A DNA stretch of 64,000 nucleotides from Chloroflexota bacterium (lineage in GTDB: Bacteria > Chloroflexota > Dormibacteria > Dormibacterales > Dormibacteraceae). Numbering within the stretch: position 1 is the stretch's first letter; every line of letters begins with the position of its first letter. Of this stretch, positions 23,400 to 31,364 are shown one piece after another. The stretch spans positions 1-64,000 of the forward strand of contig VBEG01000022.1 in NCBI GenBank assembly GCA_005882115.1, given 5' to 3'. Made by a program: the position numbers and the translations under genes. The notes under the pieces are model-generated. The model had not been told where the DNA came from. It did no database searches and was given only the letters and a program-made list of their open reading frames with translations.

Positions 23400-24642
23400 C
23401 TTCCCTGTTGCCTCGCTGCCCGCGCCCGGGCGCATGCACGTCGACTGGGAGGAGCGCGTCGACTTCCGCCGCCTTCACGAGTACCGGCTGAAGCGCAGCC
23501 GGGACGCGATCGCGAGCGCCGGTCTGGGAGCGGTGCTGGTTTTCGACATGAACAACATCCGCTACATCACCAGCACGCACATCGGCGAATGGGCGCGCGA
23601 CAAGGTGGCGCGGTTCGCGCTGCTGACCCCCAAGGGCGAGCCGATCCTGTGGGATTTCGGCTCAGCCGCCAAGGTCCATCGCCTGCACGCGCCGTGGTTG
23701 CGTCCAGAAAACTCACGCGCCGGCATGACCGGCCTTCGAGGCTCAGTCGCACCCGAGGCGGGATTGTCGGATGACCTTGCGCGAACGGTAAAGGAGATCA
23801 TGCAGGAGCAGGGTGTCGCCGGCGAGCCGTTGGGCGTGGACATCGCTGAGCTGCCTATGATCTTCGCCCTGCAGAAATGCGGCATCAAGGTGGTGGACGG
23901 CCAGCAGGCGATGCTCGATGCGCGTCAGATCAAGTCAACGGATGAGATCACGCTGCTGACTATGGCGGCGGCGATGGTCGACGGCGTCTACCAGACGATC
24001 TTCGAGGCTCTGAAACCAGGCATCCGCGAAAACGAGCTCGTGGCGATCGCCAACAAGCAGCTCTACGACATGGGCTCGGATGACGTCGAAGCGATCAACG
24101 CGGTCTCTGGCGAGCGTGGCTATCCACATCCTCACGTGTTCTCAGACCGGCTGATCCGACCCGGAGACCAGGCGTTCTTCGACATCATCCAGTCGTTCAA
24201 CGGGTATCGCACCTGCTACTACAGGACGTTCAACGTGGGACGCGCCACCCAGAGCCAGCGCGACGCTTACAAGCAGGCGCGCGAGTGGATCGACGCGTCG
24301 ATCGAGCTCGTCAAGCCAGGGGTAAGCACCGACCAGATCGCCAAGGTGTGGCCGAAGGCGCAGGAGTTCGGGTTCGACAGCGAGATGGAAGCGTTCGCGC
24401 TCCAGTTCGGCCACGGGCTCGGGGTAGCGCTGCACGAGCGGCCGATCATCAGCCGGCTGAACTCGCTGAAGGATCCCGTGGAGATAAAGGAGGGCATGGT
24501 CTTCGCGCTGGAGACATACTGCCCCGCCGACGACGGGCATTCGGCGGCCCGGATCGAGGAGGAGCTGGTGGTCACGGCCAAGGGACACGAGGTGATCACG
24601 CTATTCCCCGCGGAAGAGCTGATGATCGCGAACAAATATTGA
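23386..24642 (+). CDS. M24 (creatinase / Xaa-Pro peptidase-like) family protein with an altered metal site
   Basis: 418 residues from ATG 23386 (MSKADFPVASLP). The N-terminal creatinase-type domain includes LVFDMNNIRYITST; the C-terminal pita-bread domain runs from about residue 180. Metal ligands seen are Asp266 in QAFFDIIQSF, His343 in LQFGHGLGVALHERP, Glu in FALETYCP and Glu in ARIEEELVV. The second Asp of the family, expected at 277, is Cys (GYRTCYYRTF), so a normal dimetal peptidase site is unlikely. M24 folds without full metal sites include creatinase; DddP-type DMSP lyases and ectoine hydrolases also belong here. A lyase or amidinohydrolase role is possible. Confidence 0.7.
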   Translation: MSKADFPVASLPAPGRMHVDWEERVDFRRLHEYRLKRSRDAIASAGLGAVLVFDMNNIRYITSTHIGEWARDKVARFALLTPKGEPILWDFGSAAKVHRLHAPWLRPENSRAGMTGLRGSVAPEAGLSDDLARTVKEIMQEQGVAGEPLGVDIAELPMIFALQKCGIKVVDGQQAMLDARQIKSTDEITLLTMAAAMVDGVYQTIFEALKPGIRENELVAIANKQLYDMGSDDVEAINAVSGERGYPHPHVFSDRLIRPGDQAFFDIIQSFNGYRTCYYRTFNVGRATQSQRDAYKQAREWIDASIELVKPGVSTDQIAKVWPKAQEFGFDSEMEAFALQFGHGLGVALHERPIISRLNSLKDPVEIKEGMVFALETYCPADDGHSAARIEEELVVTAKGHEVITLFPAEELMIANKY

Positions 24643-24671
24643 AAGCCCGCACGAACGAGGCATCCGCTGCC

Positions 24672-25658
24672 GTGGCAAGCATCGACGAGAAAACCAGATT
24701 GCGCCTCTACCAGGTGATGGTCGAGCTTCGCGATTTCGAGCAGCGCGCCTACGAGCTGTTCGTCGAGAACCTGATCCGAGGCACCAGCCACCTTGCGCTC
24801 GGCCAGGAGGCTATCGCCGCCGGGTGCGCGGTGGCCATGCGAAATGACGACTACACGTTCTGCACGTATCGCGGCCACGGTCATACGCTGGCGCGCGGAG
24901 CCTCGATGGCCGCGGCCATCGGCGAGCTGCTCGGCCGCTCCAACGGCATGTTGCACGGCAAAGGCGGCTCGATGCACCTGACCGATGTGACACATGGCGC
25001 GATGGGCTCGTACGCCATCGTCGGAGCTCACCTGCCGATCGCCGCCGGCGCTGCTTGGTCGGCGCAGGCGCGTAAGTCAGGCCAGGTCGCCGTCTGCTTC
25101 TTTGGCGATGGCACCACTAACATTGGCGCCTTCCATGAGGCTCTCAACCTCGCGGTAGTCTGGAAGCTGCCGGTCGTCTTCGTGTGCGAGAACAACCGCT
25201 ACATGGAGTACACGCCGATCGAATCGGTGACCGCTGTCGCGCACCCTGCTGCAGACCGTGCGGCGGCATACGGCCTGGAACCGATCCTGGTCGATGGCAA
25301 CGATGCGGACGTCATGTACGAGACAGCTGCTCGCACGATCGGCCATGCGCGGTCAGGTGGCGGGCCGTCGCTGGTCGAAGCGCTCACCTACCGCCACGGC
25401 GGGCACTCGCGCGGAGACCCCGCGTCCTATCGACCCAAGGAGGAAGTGAGTGACTGGCTCAGCCGCGACCCAGTCAAGCAGTACCGCCAACGGCTGGCGT
25501 CGACAGGAATCGACGATGGAACGCTCACGAAGATTGAAGAGGCGTCACGGCGCAAAGTGGACGTCGCGACCGATGAGGCGCGCAAGGCGCCGCCCGCGCG
25601 AATCGAGGACATCGAGAGCCAGGTCTGGAGCGACGGAGGCTCGGCATGGCGGAACTGA
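24672..25658 (+). CDS. 2-oxoacid dehydrogenase E1 component, alpha subunit (thiamine-diphosphate-dependent)
   Basis: 328 residues from GTG 24672; a TTG at 24639 that overlaps the previous stop is an alternative. The conserved TPP site is FFGDGTTNIGAFHEALNLAV followed by VFVCENNRYMEYTP (GDG...NN). The phosphorylation-loop-like segment is TYRHGGHSRGDPASYRPKEE. The enzyme decarboxylates a 2-oxo acid (pyruvate, branched-chain oxoacid or acetoin) and passes the acyl or aldehyde unit to a lipoyl E2. E1 beta follows with a 13-base overlap; E2 and E3 are not in the window and must be supplied elsewhere. Confidence 0.85.
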   Translation: MASIDEKTRLRLYQVMVELRDFEQRAYELFVENLIRGTSHLALGQEAIAAGCAVAMRNDDYTFCTYRGHGHTLARGASMAAAIGELLGRSNGMLHGKGGSMHLTDVTHGAMGSYAIVGAHLPIAAGAAWSAQARKSGQVAVCFFGDGTTNIGAFHEALNLAVVWKLPVVFVCENNRYMEYTPIESVTAVAHPAADRAAAYGLEPILVDGNDADVMYETAARTIGHARSGGGPSLVEALTYRHGGHSRGDPASYRPKEEVSDWLSRDPVKQYRQRLASTGIDDGTLTKIEEASRRKVDVATDEARKAPPARIEDIESQVWSDGGSAWRN

Positions 25659-26620
25659 CGTTTCGCGAGGCGGTGGCCGCAGGCATCGCGCAAGAGATGG
25701 AGCGCGACACCACCGTGTACTTCATCGGCGAGGATGTCGCTGCCGCCGGCGGCGTCTTCAAAGCAACTGTCGGCTTGCTCGATCGGTTTGGCGCTGAGCG
25801 TGTGCGGGATACTCCGATCTCTGAGCAAGCGATTGTCGGGGCGGCGATGGGCGCAGCAATGACAGGGCTGCGGCCGATCGTCGAGATCATGTTTTCCGAC
25901 TTCCTCGCGACTTGCTGGGACATGATCGCCAACCAGGTCGCCAAAACTCGTTACATGACCGACGGCCAGGTATCGCTGCCGCTGGTGATCAGAACCGCGA
26001 ACGGCGGTGGCTCGCGCTTCGGCGCGCAGCATTCCCAGAGCCTCGAGAACTGGGCGATGGCGGTGCCAGGCCTGAAAGTCGTCGCACCTTCGACTCCCGC
26101 CGACGCCAAGGGTTTGCTGGCGGCAGCCATCCGCGACCCTGATCCAGTGCTCTTCTTCGAGCAGAAATCGCTTTACGGAATCAGGGGCGAGGTGCCAGAT
26201 GGCGAGCACGTTGACTCGCTCGGCACCGCCAGGGTCCTGCGCAGCGGCAAGGACTGCACGATCGTCGCCCTGGCGGCGATGGTGCCGCGGGCGATGGCGG
26301 CCGCCGCCGAGCTCGACGGCATTGGGATCAATGCGATCGTCGTCGACGTCCGGTGCCTGGTTCCGCTCGACACCCGCACTATCCTCGGCGAGGTGAGCAA
26401 GACTGGGCGCCTGTTCACTGTCGAGGAAAACCCGCGCCTGTGTGGATGGGGCGCGGAGATCGCCTCGATCGTCGCCGAGGAATGCTTCGACGACCTGGAC
26501 GGGCCGATCGTCCGCATCACGACGCCCCATGTCCCGCTGCCTGCTGCGCAATCGATGGAGGACGAAGCGATGCCGACTGTCGCGAGAATCGTCGATACGG
26601 TCAAGGGAGCGATGCGCTAG
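25646..26620 (+). CDS. 2-oxoacid dehydrogenase E1 component, beta subunit
   Basis: 324 residues starting MAELTFREAVAAGIAQEM. Typical E1-beta segments are YFIGEDVAAAGGVFKATVGL, RVRDTPISEQAIVGAAMGAA, GSRFGAQHSQSLENWAM and FTVEENPRLCGWGAEIASI. It forms the alpha2-beta2 E1 with the preceding gene. HSQSLE in place of the more usual HSQ-x-LEA is compatible with pyruvate or acetoin forms. It is the last clear gene of the LacI-controlled rightward operon. Confidence 0.85.
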   Translation: MAELTFREAVAAGIAQEMERDTTVYFIGEDVAAAGGVFKATVGLLDRFGAERVRDTPISEQAIVGAAMGAAMTGLRPIVEIMFSDFLATCWDMIANQVAKTRYMTDGQVSLPLVIRTANGGGSRFGAQHSQSLENWAMAVPGLKVVAPSTPADAKGLLAAAIRDPDPVLFFEQKSLYGIRGEVPDGEHVDSLGTARVLRSGKDCTIVALAAMVPRAMAAAAELDGIGINAIVVDVRCLVPLDTRTILGEVSKTGRLFTVEENPRLCGWGAEIASIVAEECFDDLDGPIVRITTPHVPLPAAQSMEDEAMPTVARIVDTVKGAMR

Positions 26621-26648
26621 CCGAGACGCGGCTATCCTCGGGGCACCG

Positions 26649-26681
26649 ATGATCGTCTCGATCGGCGATCTCGTCCTTTGA
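26649..26681 (+). other. Possible truncated start of a PfkB-type sugar kinase
   Basis: An ATG 28 bases after the E1 beta stop opens MIVSIGDLVL and stops at once. The sequence matches the first strand of PfkB/ribokinase proteins, which usually read IGDLVLD. It may be the stub of a deleted gene. Only ten residues, so this is weak. Confidence 0.2.
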
Positions 26682-26895
26682 GCCTCCTTCGCCACTTTCT
26701 GAGCACCGGCCATGCAGGTGCCCGAAAACGGCGAAACCGGCCTTTCGGAAGGTCTTCTGAACTCAAACTACCAGGAGGGTCCCCTCTCAGAAGGTGTGGC
26801 GGGGTGTCGTAGACACTTTTCGAACTTAGCAGTGGTCGCGGGTGCGCGTGCACGCAAGCAGCCGAGAATTCTGGCAGCTGTCGACAGCCTGACCG

Positions 26896-27354
26896 TCAGG
26901 CGGGCCCGGGGGCTTTTGCCTCCGTCGCCAGCCGGCTGAGGTTCTGAAGCATCTGCTGGATGGTTTTTTGGTTGGTTCGCTCGAGCAACATCGCGTCGAC
27001 CGCCTTGCCGACAGCGCCTCCGGCCAGCTTGTAGTTGACGTCGACAGTGACCCTGGTCTGCTCGGCCTGCGGCTCGAAGCGCCAATCGAAAGTGCCCGTC
27101 ATCCCGCCTTTGAAGGTGCTGCCGATTCGACTCGGCCGCTGGTGCACCTTGACAGTGAACTTCTCGTCAAAAGTGACCCCCAAGACCTTGTAAATGATGC
27201 GCACGGAATCGCGCACCCGGCCCTGGCTCCTAACAACGTCGGCCACGCCTGTGACGTTGGGCACGTAACTCGGGTACTTCTGCTCATCATCGACGATGTC
27301 GAACACTCTCTCAGCGCGCGCATTCACGGAGATGCTCTCGTGTATCTCGGCCAT
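26896..27354 (-). CDS. SRPBCC (polyketide cyclase / COQ10-like) family protein
   Basis: 152 residues from ATG 27354 behind GGAGGGC; the frame is open upstream but the family start MAEIHESISVNA fits here. The signature EIHESISVNARAERVFDIV, then YPSYVPNVTGV and VDVNYKLAGGAVGKAVD, with a C-terminal long helix, is the START/SRPBCC hydrophobic-pocket fold. Such proteins bind lipids or aromatic ligands; no catalytic residues are evident. It faces the E1 operon across a 275-base gap with no other gene and follows the rhodanese gene in the same direction. Confidence 0.7.
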   Translation of the reverse strand: MAEIHESISVNARAERVFDIVDDEQKYPSYVPNVTGVADVVRSQGRVRDSVRIIYKVLGVTFDEKFTVKVHQRPSRIGSTFKGGMTGTFDWRFEPQAEQTRVTVDVNYKLAGGAVGKAVDAMLLERTNQKTIQQMLQNLSRLATEAKAPGPA

Positions 27355-27403
27355 TTGAGGCCCTCCTATACGCATCACGGACTGCCGACTTTTCAGTAAG
27401 TCG

Positions 27404-28264
27404 TTACGAGTTAGGAACTGCCACATCGGACTCTGCCACGAGCGGTGTATCTTCCAGGTTCGCCCACTCAGCCATCGCCGCATCGTAGGCACGGACGCGG
27501 TCCCAACCGATCAAACGAAGAACGAACACGCCCTGGGTCGTTCGAATGCCGGACTGGCAGTGGACGATGACCTCCCGCGCACGTTGGAGCCCTGCATCTT
27601 TCAGCAAAGTGCGCAGCTCAGAAGCCGGCCTGACCATCCGCCGCTCGTCATCGGTCAGGAACTTCTGCGCAAACAGGTGGAGAGCTCCCGGGATGTGACC
27701 CGTCCGCTTATTGCCGAAGTCATTGGTCTTACCGGACCACTCACCATCGGGCCGCACGTCCAACACTTGCGTGTCGGAACCGTCGAACTTGGAACTCAGG
27801 TAGTCGAGGCGGCAGATAACCGACTGGTCAGGTCGTGGTGTAAAGCGACCCGGCTCTGGAACGGTTTCCTTGAACGTGACAGGCCTGCCTTCGCTCATCC
27901 AACGATACCAGACGCCGTTGAGGACCCTGGCGCTGGTGTGGCCGTAGTGGCTGAGCACCCACCAGAGCCTGGTCGCGTAGAACATCTGATTGTCGTCGTA
28001 CGCCACAACCGTGGTGTCGTCTGACACGCCGAGCTTGTCCATCAGCTCCGCGAAGGCTTTCGGCCCCATGACATGGAGCTTGTTCTCCGAGTCTTTGAGC
28101 CAACCGTCGACGGGCAGTCCGACCGCGCCAGGAATGTGCGCCCGTCGGTACCGGTCGAGGCTAGCGCAGTCGATGATCCGCAGCTTCGAATCGTCTCGCC
28201 GTTCCCAGAGCCAGTCTGGCTCCGCCAATAATTCCGGGCGTGCGTAGCCGTCAGCGGTCGCCAT
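27404..28264 (-). CDS. sseA: Thiosulfate / 3-mercaptopyruvate sulfurtransferase, two rhodanese domains
   Basis: 286 residues with an inactive N-terminal rhodanese domain (LRIIDCASLDRYRRAHIPGA, then DDTTVVAYDDNQMF) and an active C-terminal one. The active-site loop is EVIVHCQSGIRTTQGVF with Cys near residue 237. It moves a sulfane sulfur from thiosulfate or mercaptopyruvate to cyanide or thiols; the CQSGIRTT loop (rather than CGKGVTA of mercaptopyruvate enzymes) favours thiosulfate. It lies inside the island but its gene neighbours do not explain it. Confidence 0.85.
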   Translation of the reverse strand: MATADGYARPELLAEPDWLWERRDDSKLRIIDCASLDRYRRAHIPGAVGLPVDGWLKDSENKLHVMGPKAFAELMDKLGVSDDTTVVAYDDNQMFYATRLWWVLSHYGHTSARVLNGVWYRWMSEGRPVTFKETVPEPGRFTPRPDQSVICRLDYLSSKFDGSDTQVLDVRPDGEWSGKTNDFGNKRTGHIPGALHLFAQKFLTDDERRMVRPASELRTLLKDAGLQRAREVIVHCQSGIRTTQGVFVLRLIGWDRVRAYDAAMAEWANLEDTPLVAESDVAVPNS

Positions 28265-28485
28265 GCCAGCCTCCTTTACCTCAGCTGGGCCTCGGCTGCT
28301 AGCTTAGGCCGTTCTCAGATCATGCGGGTGGATTGCGTCGCGGTGGCCTTCGCCCTCAGACGGATGGGAGCGAGGCGCGTTGCGTGGCGGGGCATCGTTG
28401 ATGCTTACCGAACCGATGCCGCTCCCACGGCGAGAGGTTCAAGCTGGCTGAAAAGTACGAACGACATCGCGCAGAATCACCAACC

Positions 28486-29640
28486 ATGAGCCGCTTCCTG
28501 ATCGTCGCCACTGGGGGCGCCGGCGGTGACCTTCCACCATTGATCGCGGCGGCGCAGGCGCTCCGCGAGCGCGGCCATGAGACATCCTTCATCGGTGACG
28601 CGGCGGTCGACCGCGCGCTGTCCGGCTTGGGGTTGGAGGTGCAAGTCCTGCCCGCCGAGCTGAACCTTGGTCCGAGGCTGGCAAGCGCCGTCCGGGAGGC
28701 CATGACCACGACCGGCGGCGACCTCAAGGCTGCCGGACCCATGGTCGAACGGGCCCTTGCGGCATGGGCGAAGGAGGTTGCTCGGCCGGTTGGCCAGGCG
28801 GTCGTGCAGCTCCGACCCGACGCGGCGGTCACCTCGCTGTTCGGGATCGAGGTCATGAAGGAAGCAGACCTGTCCTCCCCGTGGGCGGTAGTGAACAGCA
28901 CCTTCTACGTGGGCCCCAACCCGCCTCGACCGGTGGAGGAGGACATCGGGTCACGGGCCATCCCGCTGATCCTCCGCTACGCCCGGCTGATCGAGGCGGC
29001 GGACATGGTCCTGCACGCGACCGACCCGGTCTTCGATTTCTCATTCGACCGGCTGCCGGCTAGCCACCACTACGTGGGACCGCTTGGCCTGTGGGAGCCG
29101 AGGCTCGACACTCCGAGCTACCTGGAGGAGCCTGGTGATCCGTGGGTGCTGGTCTCGATCAGCTCCCAGTTACAGGATGATCTGCCGCTCGCCGAGGCGG
29201 CGCTCGTGGCACTGGCCGACAAGCCGGTCCGCGTCGTCCTGACGGTGGGCCCGGACCATGAGCCCGAGGAAGTGTCATTGCGTCCCGCGAACGCCCATGT
29301 CGAACAGCTCGTGCCTCATTCCGCGGTGCTCAAGCGCGGAGTCCTCCTGGTCAGCCATGCCGGTCACGGCTCGGTCATGAAAGCACTCTGGGAGGGCAAA
29401 CCGATGGTGCTGGTGCCCTGGGGGCGCGATCAGCCTGGGGTTGCGGCGCGGGCTCACGCGCTTGGAGTTGCCGAGGTCGTGGCGCGAGGCGACGGCAGCG
29501 AGGTCACGCTGGCGGCCGCGATCGACCGGGTTCTCGCCTCCTCGGAGATGCGCGAAGCCGCGACAAGTCACGCGACTCGGCTTCAGACGACCGATCCGCC
29601 GGGAACGGCGGCGACTCTTCTGGAGAGCTTGGCGCGCTAA
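28486..29640 (+). CDS. GT1 family glycosyltransferase (MGT / UGT-like)
   Basis: 384 residues. The N-terminal half begins FLIVATGGAGGDLPPLIAAA, the acceptor-side Rossmann fold of GT-B enzymes. The C-terminal half has the sugar-nucleotide site VLLVSHAGHGSVMKALWEGK, then PMVLVPWGRDQPGVAARAHA, matching the macrolide-type/sterol-type UGT signature in which a His-Gly pair and a Gln contact the donor. It transfers a sugar to a small lipophilic acceptor; donor and acceptor are unknown. It is the last gene before tRNA-Ser at the right end of the island. Confidence 0.8.
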   Translation: MSRFLIVATGGAGGDLPPLIAAAQALRERGHETSFIGDAAVDRALSGLGLEVQVLPAELNLGPRLASAVREAMTTTGGDLKAAGPMVERALAAWAKEVARPVGQAVVQLRPDAAVTSLFGIEVMKEADLSSPWAVVNSTFYVGPNPPRPVEEDIGSRAIPLILRYARLIEAADMVLHATDPVFDFSFDRLPASHHYVGPLGLWEPRLDTPSYLEEPGDPWVLVSISSQLQDDLPLAEAALVALADKPVRVVLTVGPDHEPEEVSLRPANAHVEQLVPHSAVLKRGVLLVSHAGHGSVMKALWEGKPMVLVPWGRDQPGVAARAHALGVAEVVARGDGSEVTLAAAIDRVLASSEMREAATSHATRLQTTDPPGTAATLLESLAR

Positions 29641-29686
29641 ACCACCAAGCGGTGCGATGAGCTCACGATGCTCCATCGCGCGGAGG

Positions 29687-29779
29687 TGGCGGAGAGGGAG
29701 AGATTTGAACTCTCGATGGGCCAGTGACCCATAACGGTTTTCGAGACCGTCGCCTTCAACCGGACTCGGCCACCTCTCC
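29687..29779 (-). tRNA. tRNA-Ser (anticodon CGA)
   Basis: 93 bases. Acceptor GGAGAGG/CCTCTCC, anticodon stem ACGGT/ACCGT with loop CTCGAAA (CGA), a long class II variable arm built on TATGGGTC..GGCCCATC, T arm GAGAGTTCAAATCTCTC, discriminator G and encoded CCA. Its 3' 59 bases recur at 13635-13693. It follows tRNA-Asp on the same strand. Confidence 0.95.
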
Positions 29780-29803
29780 ACAGACAGCAGTTGGTGCCTG
29801 GAA

Positions 29804-29882
29804 TGGCGGTCCCGACCGGATTCGAACCGGCGCTCTCGGCCTTGACAGGGCCGCGTGTTTGGCCAGGCTACACCACGGGACC
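29804..29882 (-). tRNA. tRNA-Asp (anticodon GTC)
   Basis: 79 bases. Acceptor GGTCCCG/CGGGACC, D arm with GTGTAGCCTGG, anticodon stem CGGCC/GGCCG with loop CTGTCAA (GTC), T arm CCGGTTCGAATCCGG, discriminator G and encoded CCA. It lies 24 bases upstream of tRNA-Ser on the same strand, probably a shared transcript. Confidence 0.95.
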
Positions 29883-29952
29883 GGCAGCGGCTAAGTCTAC
29901 CAACGGACTCAATTCGAACCCGGCTATGGTCCGCCTCCGCCGCTCTCCTCAA

Positions 29953-29975
29953 CCCTCTCCCCGATGGAGAGAGGG
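29953..29975. repeat. Palindromic intergenic repeat, variant copy
   Basis: CCCTCTCC and GGAGAGAGGG form a hairpin between tRNA-Asp and the CNB-ATPase gene. It resembles the second half of the bipartite repeat seen at 31291-31335 and elsewhere, but without the GGCTTCGCC hairpin. Confidence 0.4.
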
Positions 29976-30009
29976 AGATTGAGACCCCCTACCTATAATT
30001 CGCTGCGGC

Positions 30010-31290
30010 GTGAGCGACAACGACCACCCCACCCTCGGCTCGCCGGAAGAGCTGCGCAGGCGGTTCCAGATCCTCGAGCGGGTCGCCATCTTCTTCACGC
30101 TTCCGGACAACATCCTCCACGCGCTCTCCCGGCGCCTCGCCCCCGCCTCCGCGGCCCGGGGCTCGGTCATCGTCCACCAGGGGGACCCCGGCGACACCAT
30201 GTTCATCGTCGAATCGGGCCGCTGCGAGGTCTACGTCGAGGAGTCTCCAGGCCACACCATCACGATCGCGCTGATGGGCCCGGACGACTTCTTCGGCGAG
30301 ATGTCCCTGATCTCGGAAGAGACCCGAACGGCAAGCGTGCGCGCGCTCGAGGACTGCCGGCTCCTGACCCTCGACCGCAAGACGCTCTACGAGACCGTGC
30401 CGGCGGATTCCGATGCGCTTATCGAGCTGACCAAGCTCGTCGAGCAGCGCAAGGACACGCTGCCCAACCTGATCGCCCGCGCGCGTATGGTCGCGCCGGA
30501 GCAGGCCGCCTCGACGGTCGCGGTGTACTCACCCAAAGGCGGGTCCGGCCGGACGACGATCGCCGTGAACGTTGCCGCGGCGCTTGCCAAGCGCTTCCCC
30601 GGTGAGGTGCTGCTCATCGACCTCGCGCTGCCCTACAACCACGCAGCGCTCATCTCGTACCTGACCCCGACGGGATGTTTGGCCGCGGCAAGCCAGGTCC
30701 CCCCACAAAACTTCGAGGAAGCGGTGCTCGGCGCGATCCTGCATCACCCGGGCGGCATGATGCTGCTACCGGGTGTGCTCCGCGCGGAGCAGGCGGACCT
30801 CATAACGGTCGACCTCGTGAACCGGGCCATGGGCATCCTGGTCAACGCGTTCCGCTATATCGTCTTCGACCTCGGCGTCGCGTTCACCGACATCGTGATC
30901 AGCGTCCTCGATCACTCCCAGCGCGTGCTGGTACTCGTGACCCCCGAGCTTTCGTCCCTCAAGGACGTGGGCGAGCTGCTGAACATCTTCACCAACGTGC
31001 TGAACATCGTGCCGGGCCGGGTCATCCTCGCGCTCAACAACAAGGTCCCGAAGTCGGTGGTGAGCAAGGAGGACGTCGTTCGCACCCTGAAGCAGGAGCT
31101 GGCAGTCGAGATCGACTTCGACGGGACCAAGCCCGACGAGGCGGCGGTCAAGGGCGAGATCCTCGTCCTGACCGATCCGAAGAGCGCCCTTTCCCGCGGC
31201 TCCGAGCAGCTGGCCCAGATCATCGCCGGCTCGACGGCCGTAGAGACTAAGGGCGAGAAGAAGGGCGGCTTCAAGCTGGGTCGGCGGTAG
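30010..31290 (+). CDS. Cyclic-nucleotide-binding domain fused to a CpaE/TadZ-like ATPase
   Basis: 426 residues from a GTG. Residues ~20-135 form a CNB domain with an intact phosphate-binding cassette, FFGEMSLISEETRTASVRAL, where the Glu and Arg contact the nucleotide ribose and phosphate. A MinD/ParA-type ATPase follows, with deviant Walker A VAVYSPKGGSGRTTIAVNV and VLLIDLALPYNHAALI, YIVFDLGVAF and ILALNNKVPKSVVSK segments typical of CpaE, the pilus-localisation protein. cAMP-like signalling could gate its ATPase or polar localisation. No tad/flp pilus genes are in the window. An REP-like hairpin follows its stop directly. Confidence 0.75.
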   Translation: MSDNDHPTLGSPEELRRRFQILERVAIFFTLPDNILHALSRRLAPASAARGSVIVHQGDPGDTMFIVESGRCEVYVEESPGHTITIALMGPDDFFGEMSLISEETRTASVRALEDCRLLTLDRKTLYETVPADSDALIELTKLVEQRKDTLPNLIARARMVAPEQAASTVAVYSPKGGSGRTTIAVNVAAALAKRFPGEVLLIDLALPYNHAALISYLTPTGCLAAASQVPPQNFEEAVLGAILHHPGGMMLLPGVLRAEQADLITVDLVNRAMGILVNAFRYIVFDLGVAFTDIVISVLDHSQRVLVLVTPELSSLKDVGELLNIFTNVLNIVPGRVILALNNKVPKSVVSKEDVVRTLKQELAVEIDFDGTKPDEAAVKGEILVLTDPKSALSRGSEQLAQIIAGSTAVETKGEKKGGFKLGRR

Positions 31291-31335
31291 CCCCTCCGGT
31301 GGCTTCGCCGCCACCTCCCCATGAATGGGGAGGAG
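31291..31335. repeat. Bipartite palindromic repeat (GGCTTCGCC hairpin plus CTCCCC..GGGGAG hairpin)
   Basis: Begins at the base after the TAG of the CNB-ATPase gene. The first hairpin is GGTGGCTTCGCCGCC, the second CCTCCCC ATGAAT GGGGAGG. Other copies: 35667-35711, 38738-38787, 43042-43094, 58423-58467 and 61300-61355. It may also act as a transcription barrier. Confidence 0.7.
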
Positions 31336-31364
31336 TTTCTGGATCCCGTGGTAGCATCTCAACC

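Larger units (their letters stand above)
13634..29745. mobile_element. Putative tRNA-Ser-targeted genomic island
   Basis: The segment is bounded by two direct copies of a 60-bp sequence, 59/60 identical: 13634-13693 and 29686-29745. The right copy is the 3' half of an intact tRNA-Ser, from the anticodon loop to CCA; the left copy is the same half without the 5' half. This is the layout left when an element inserts into a tRNA anticodon loop or 3' end, restores the gene at one side and displaces the original 3' fragment to the other. Cargo is metabolic and regulatory. I see no integrase, relaxase or phage gene, so the element is decayed, was moved in trans, or the repeat is a plain duplication. 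Confidence 0.55.

Noticed and set aside
13694-29685. Integrase, recombinase or conjugation gene within the island
   Set aside because: All frames longer than 60 codons were considered; every real gene is metabolic, transport, regulatory or hypothetical.
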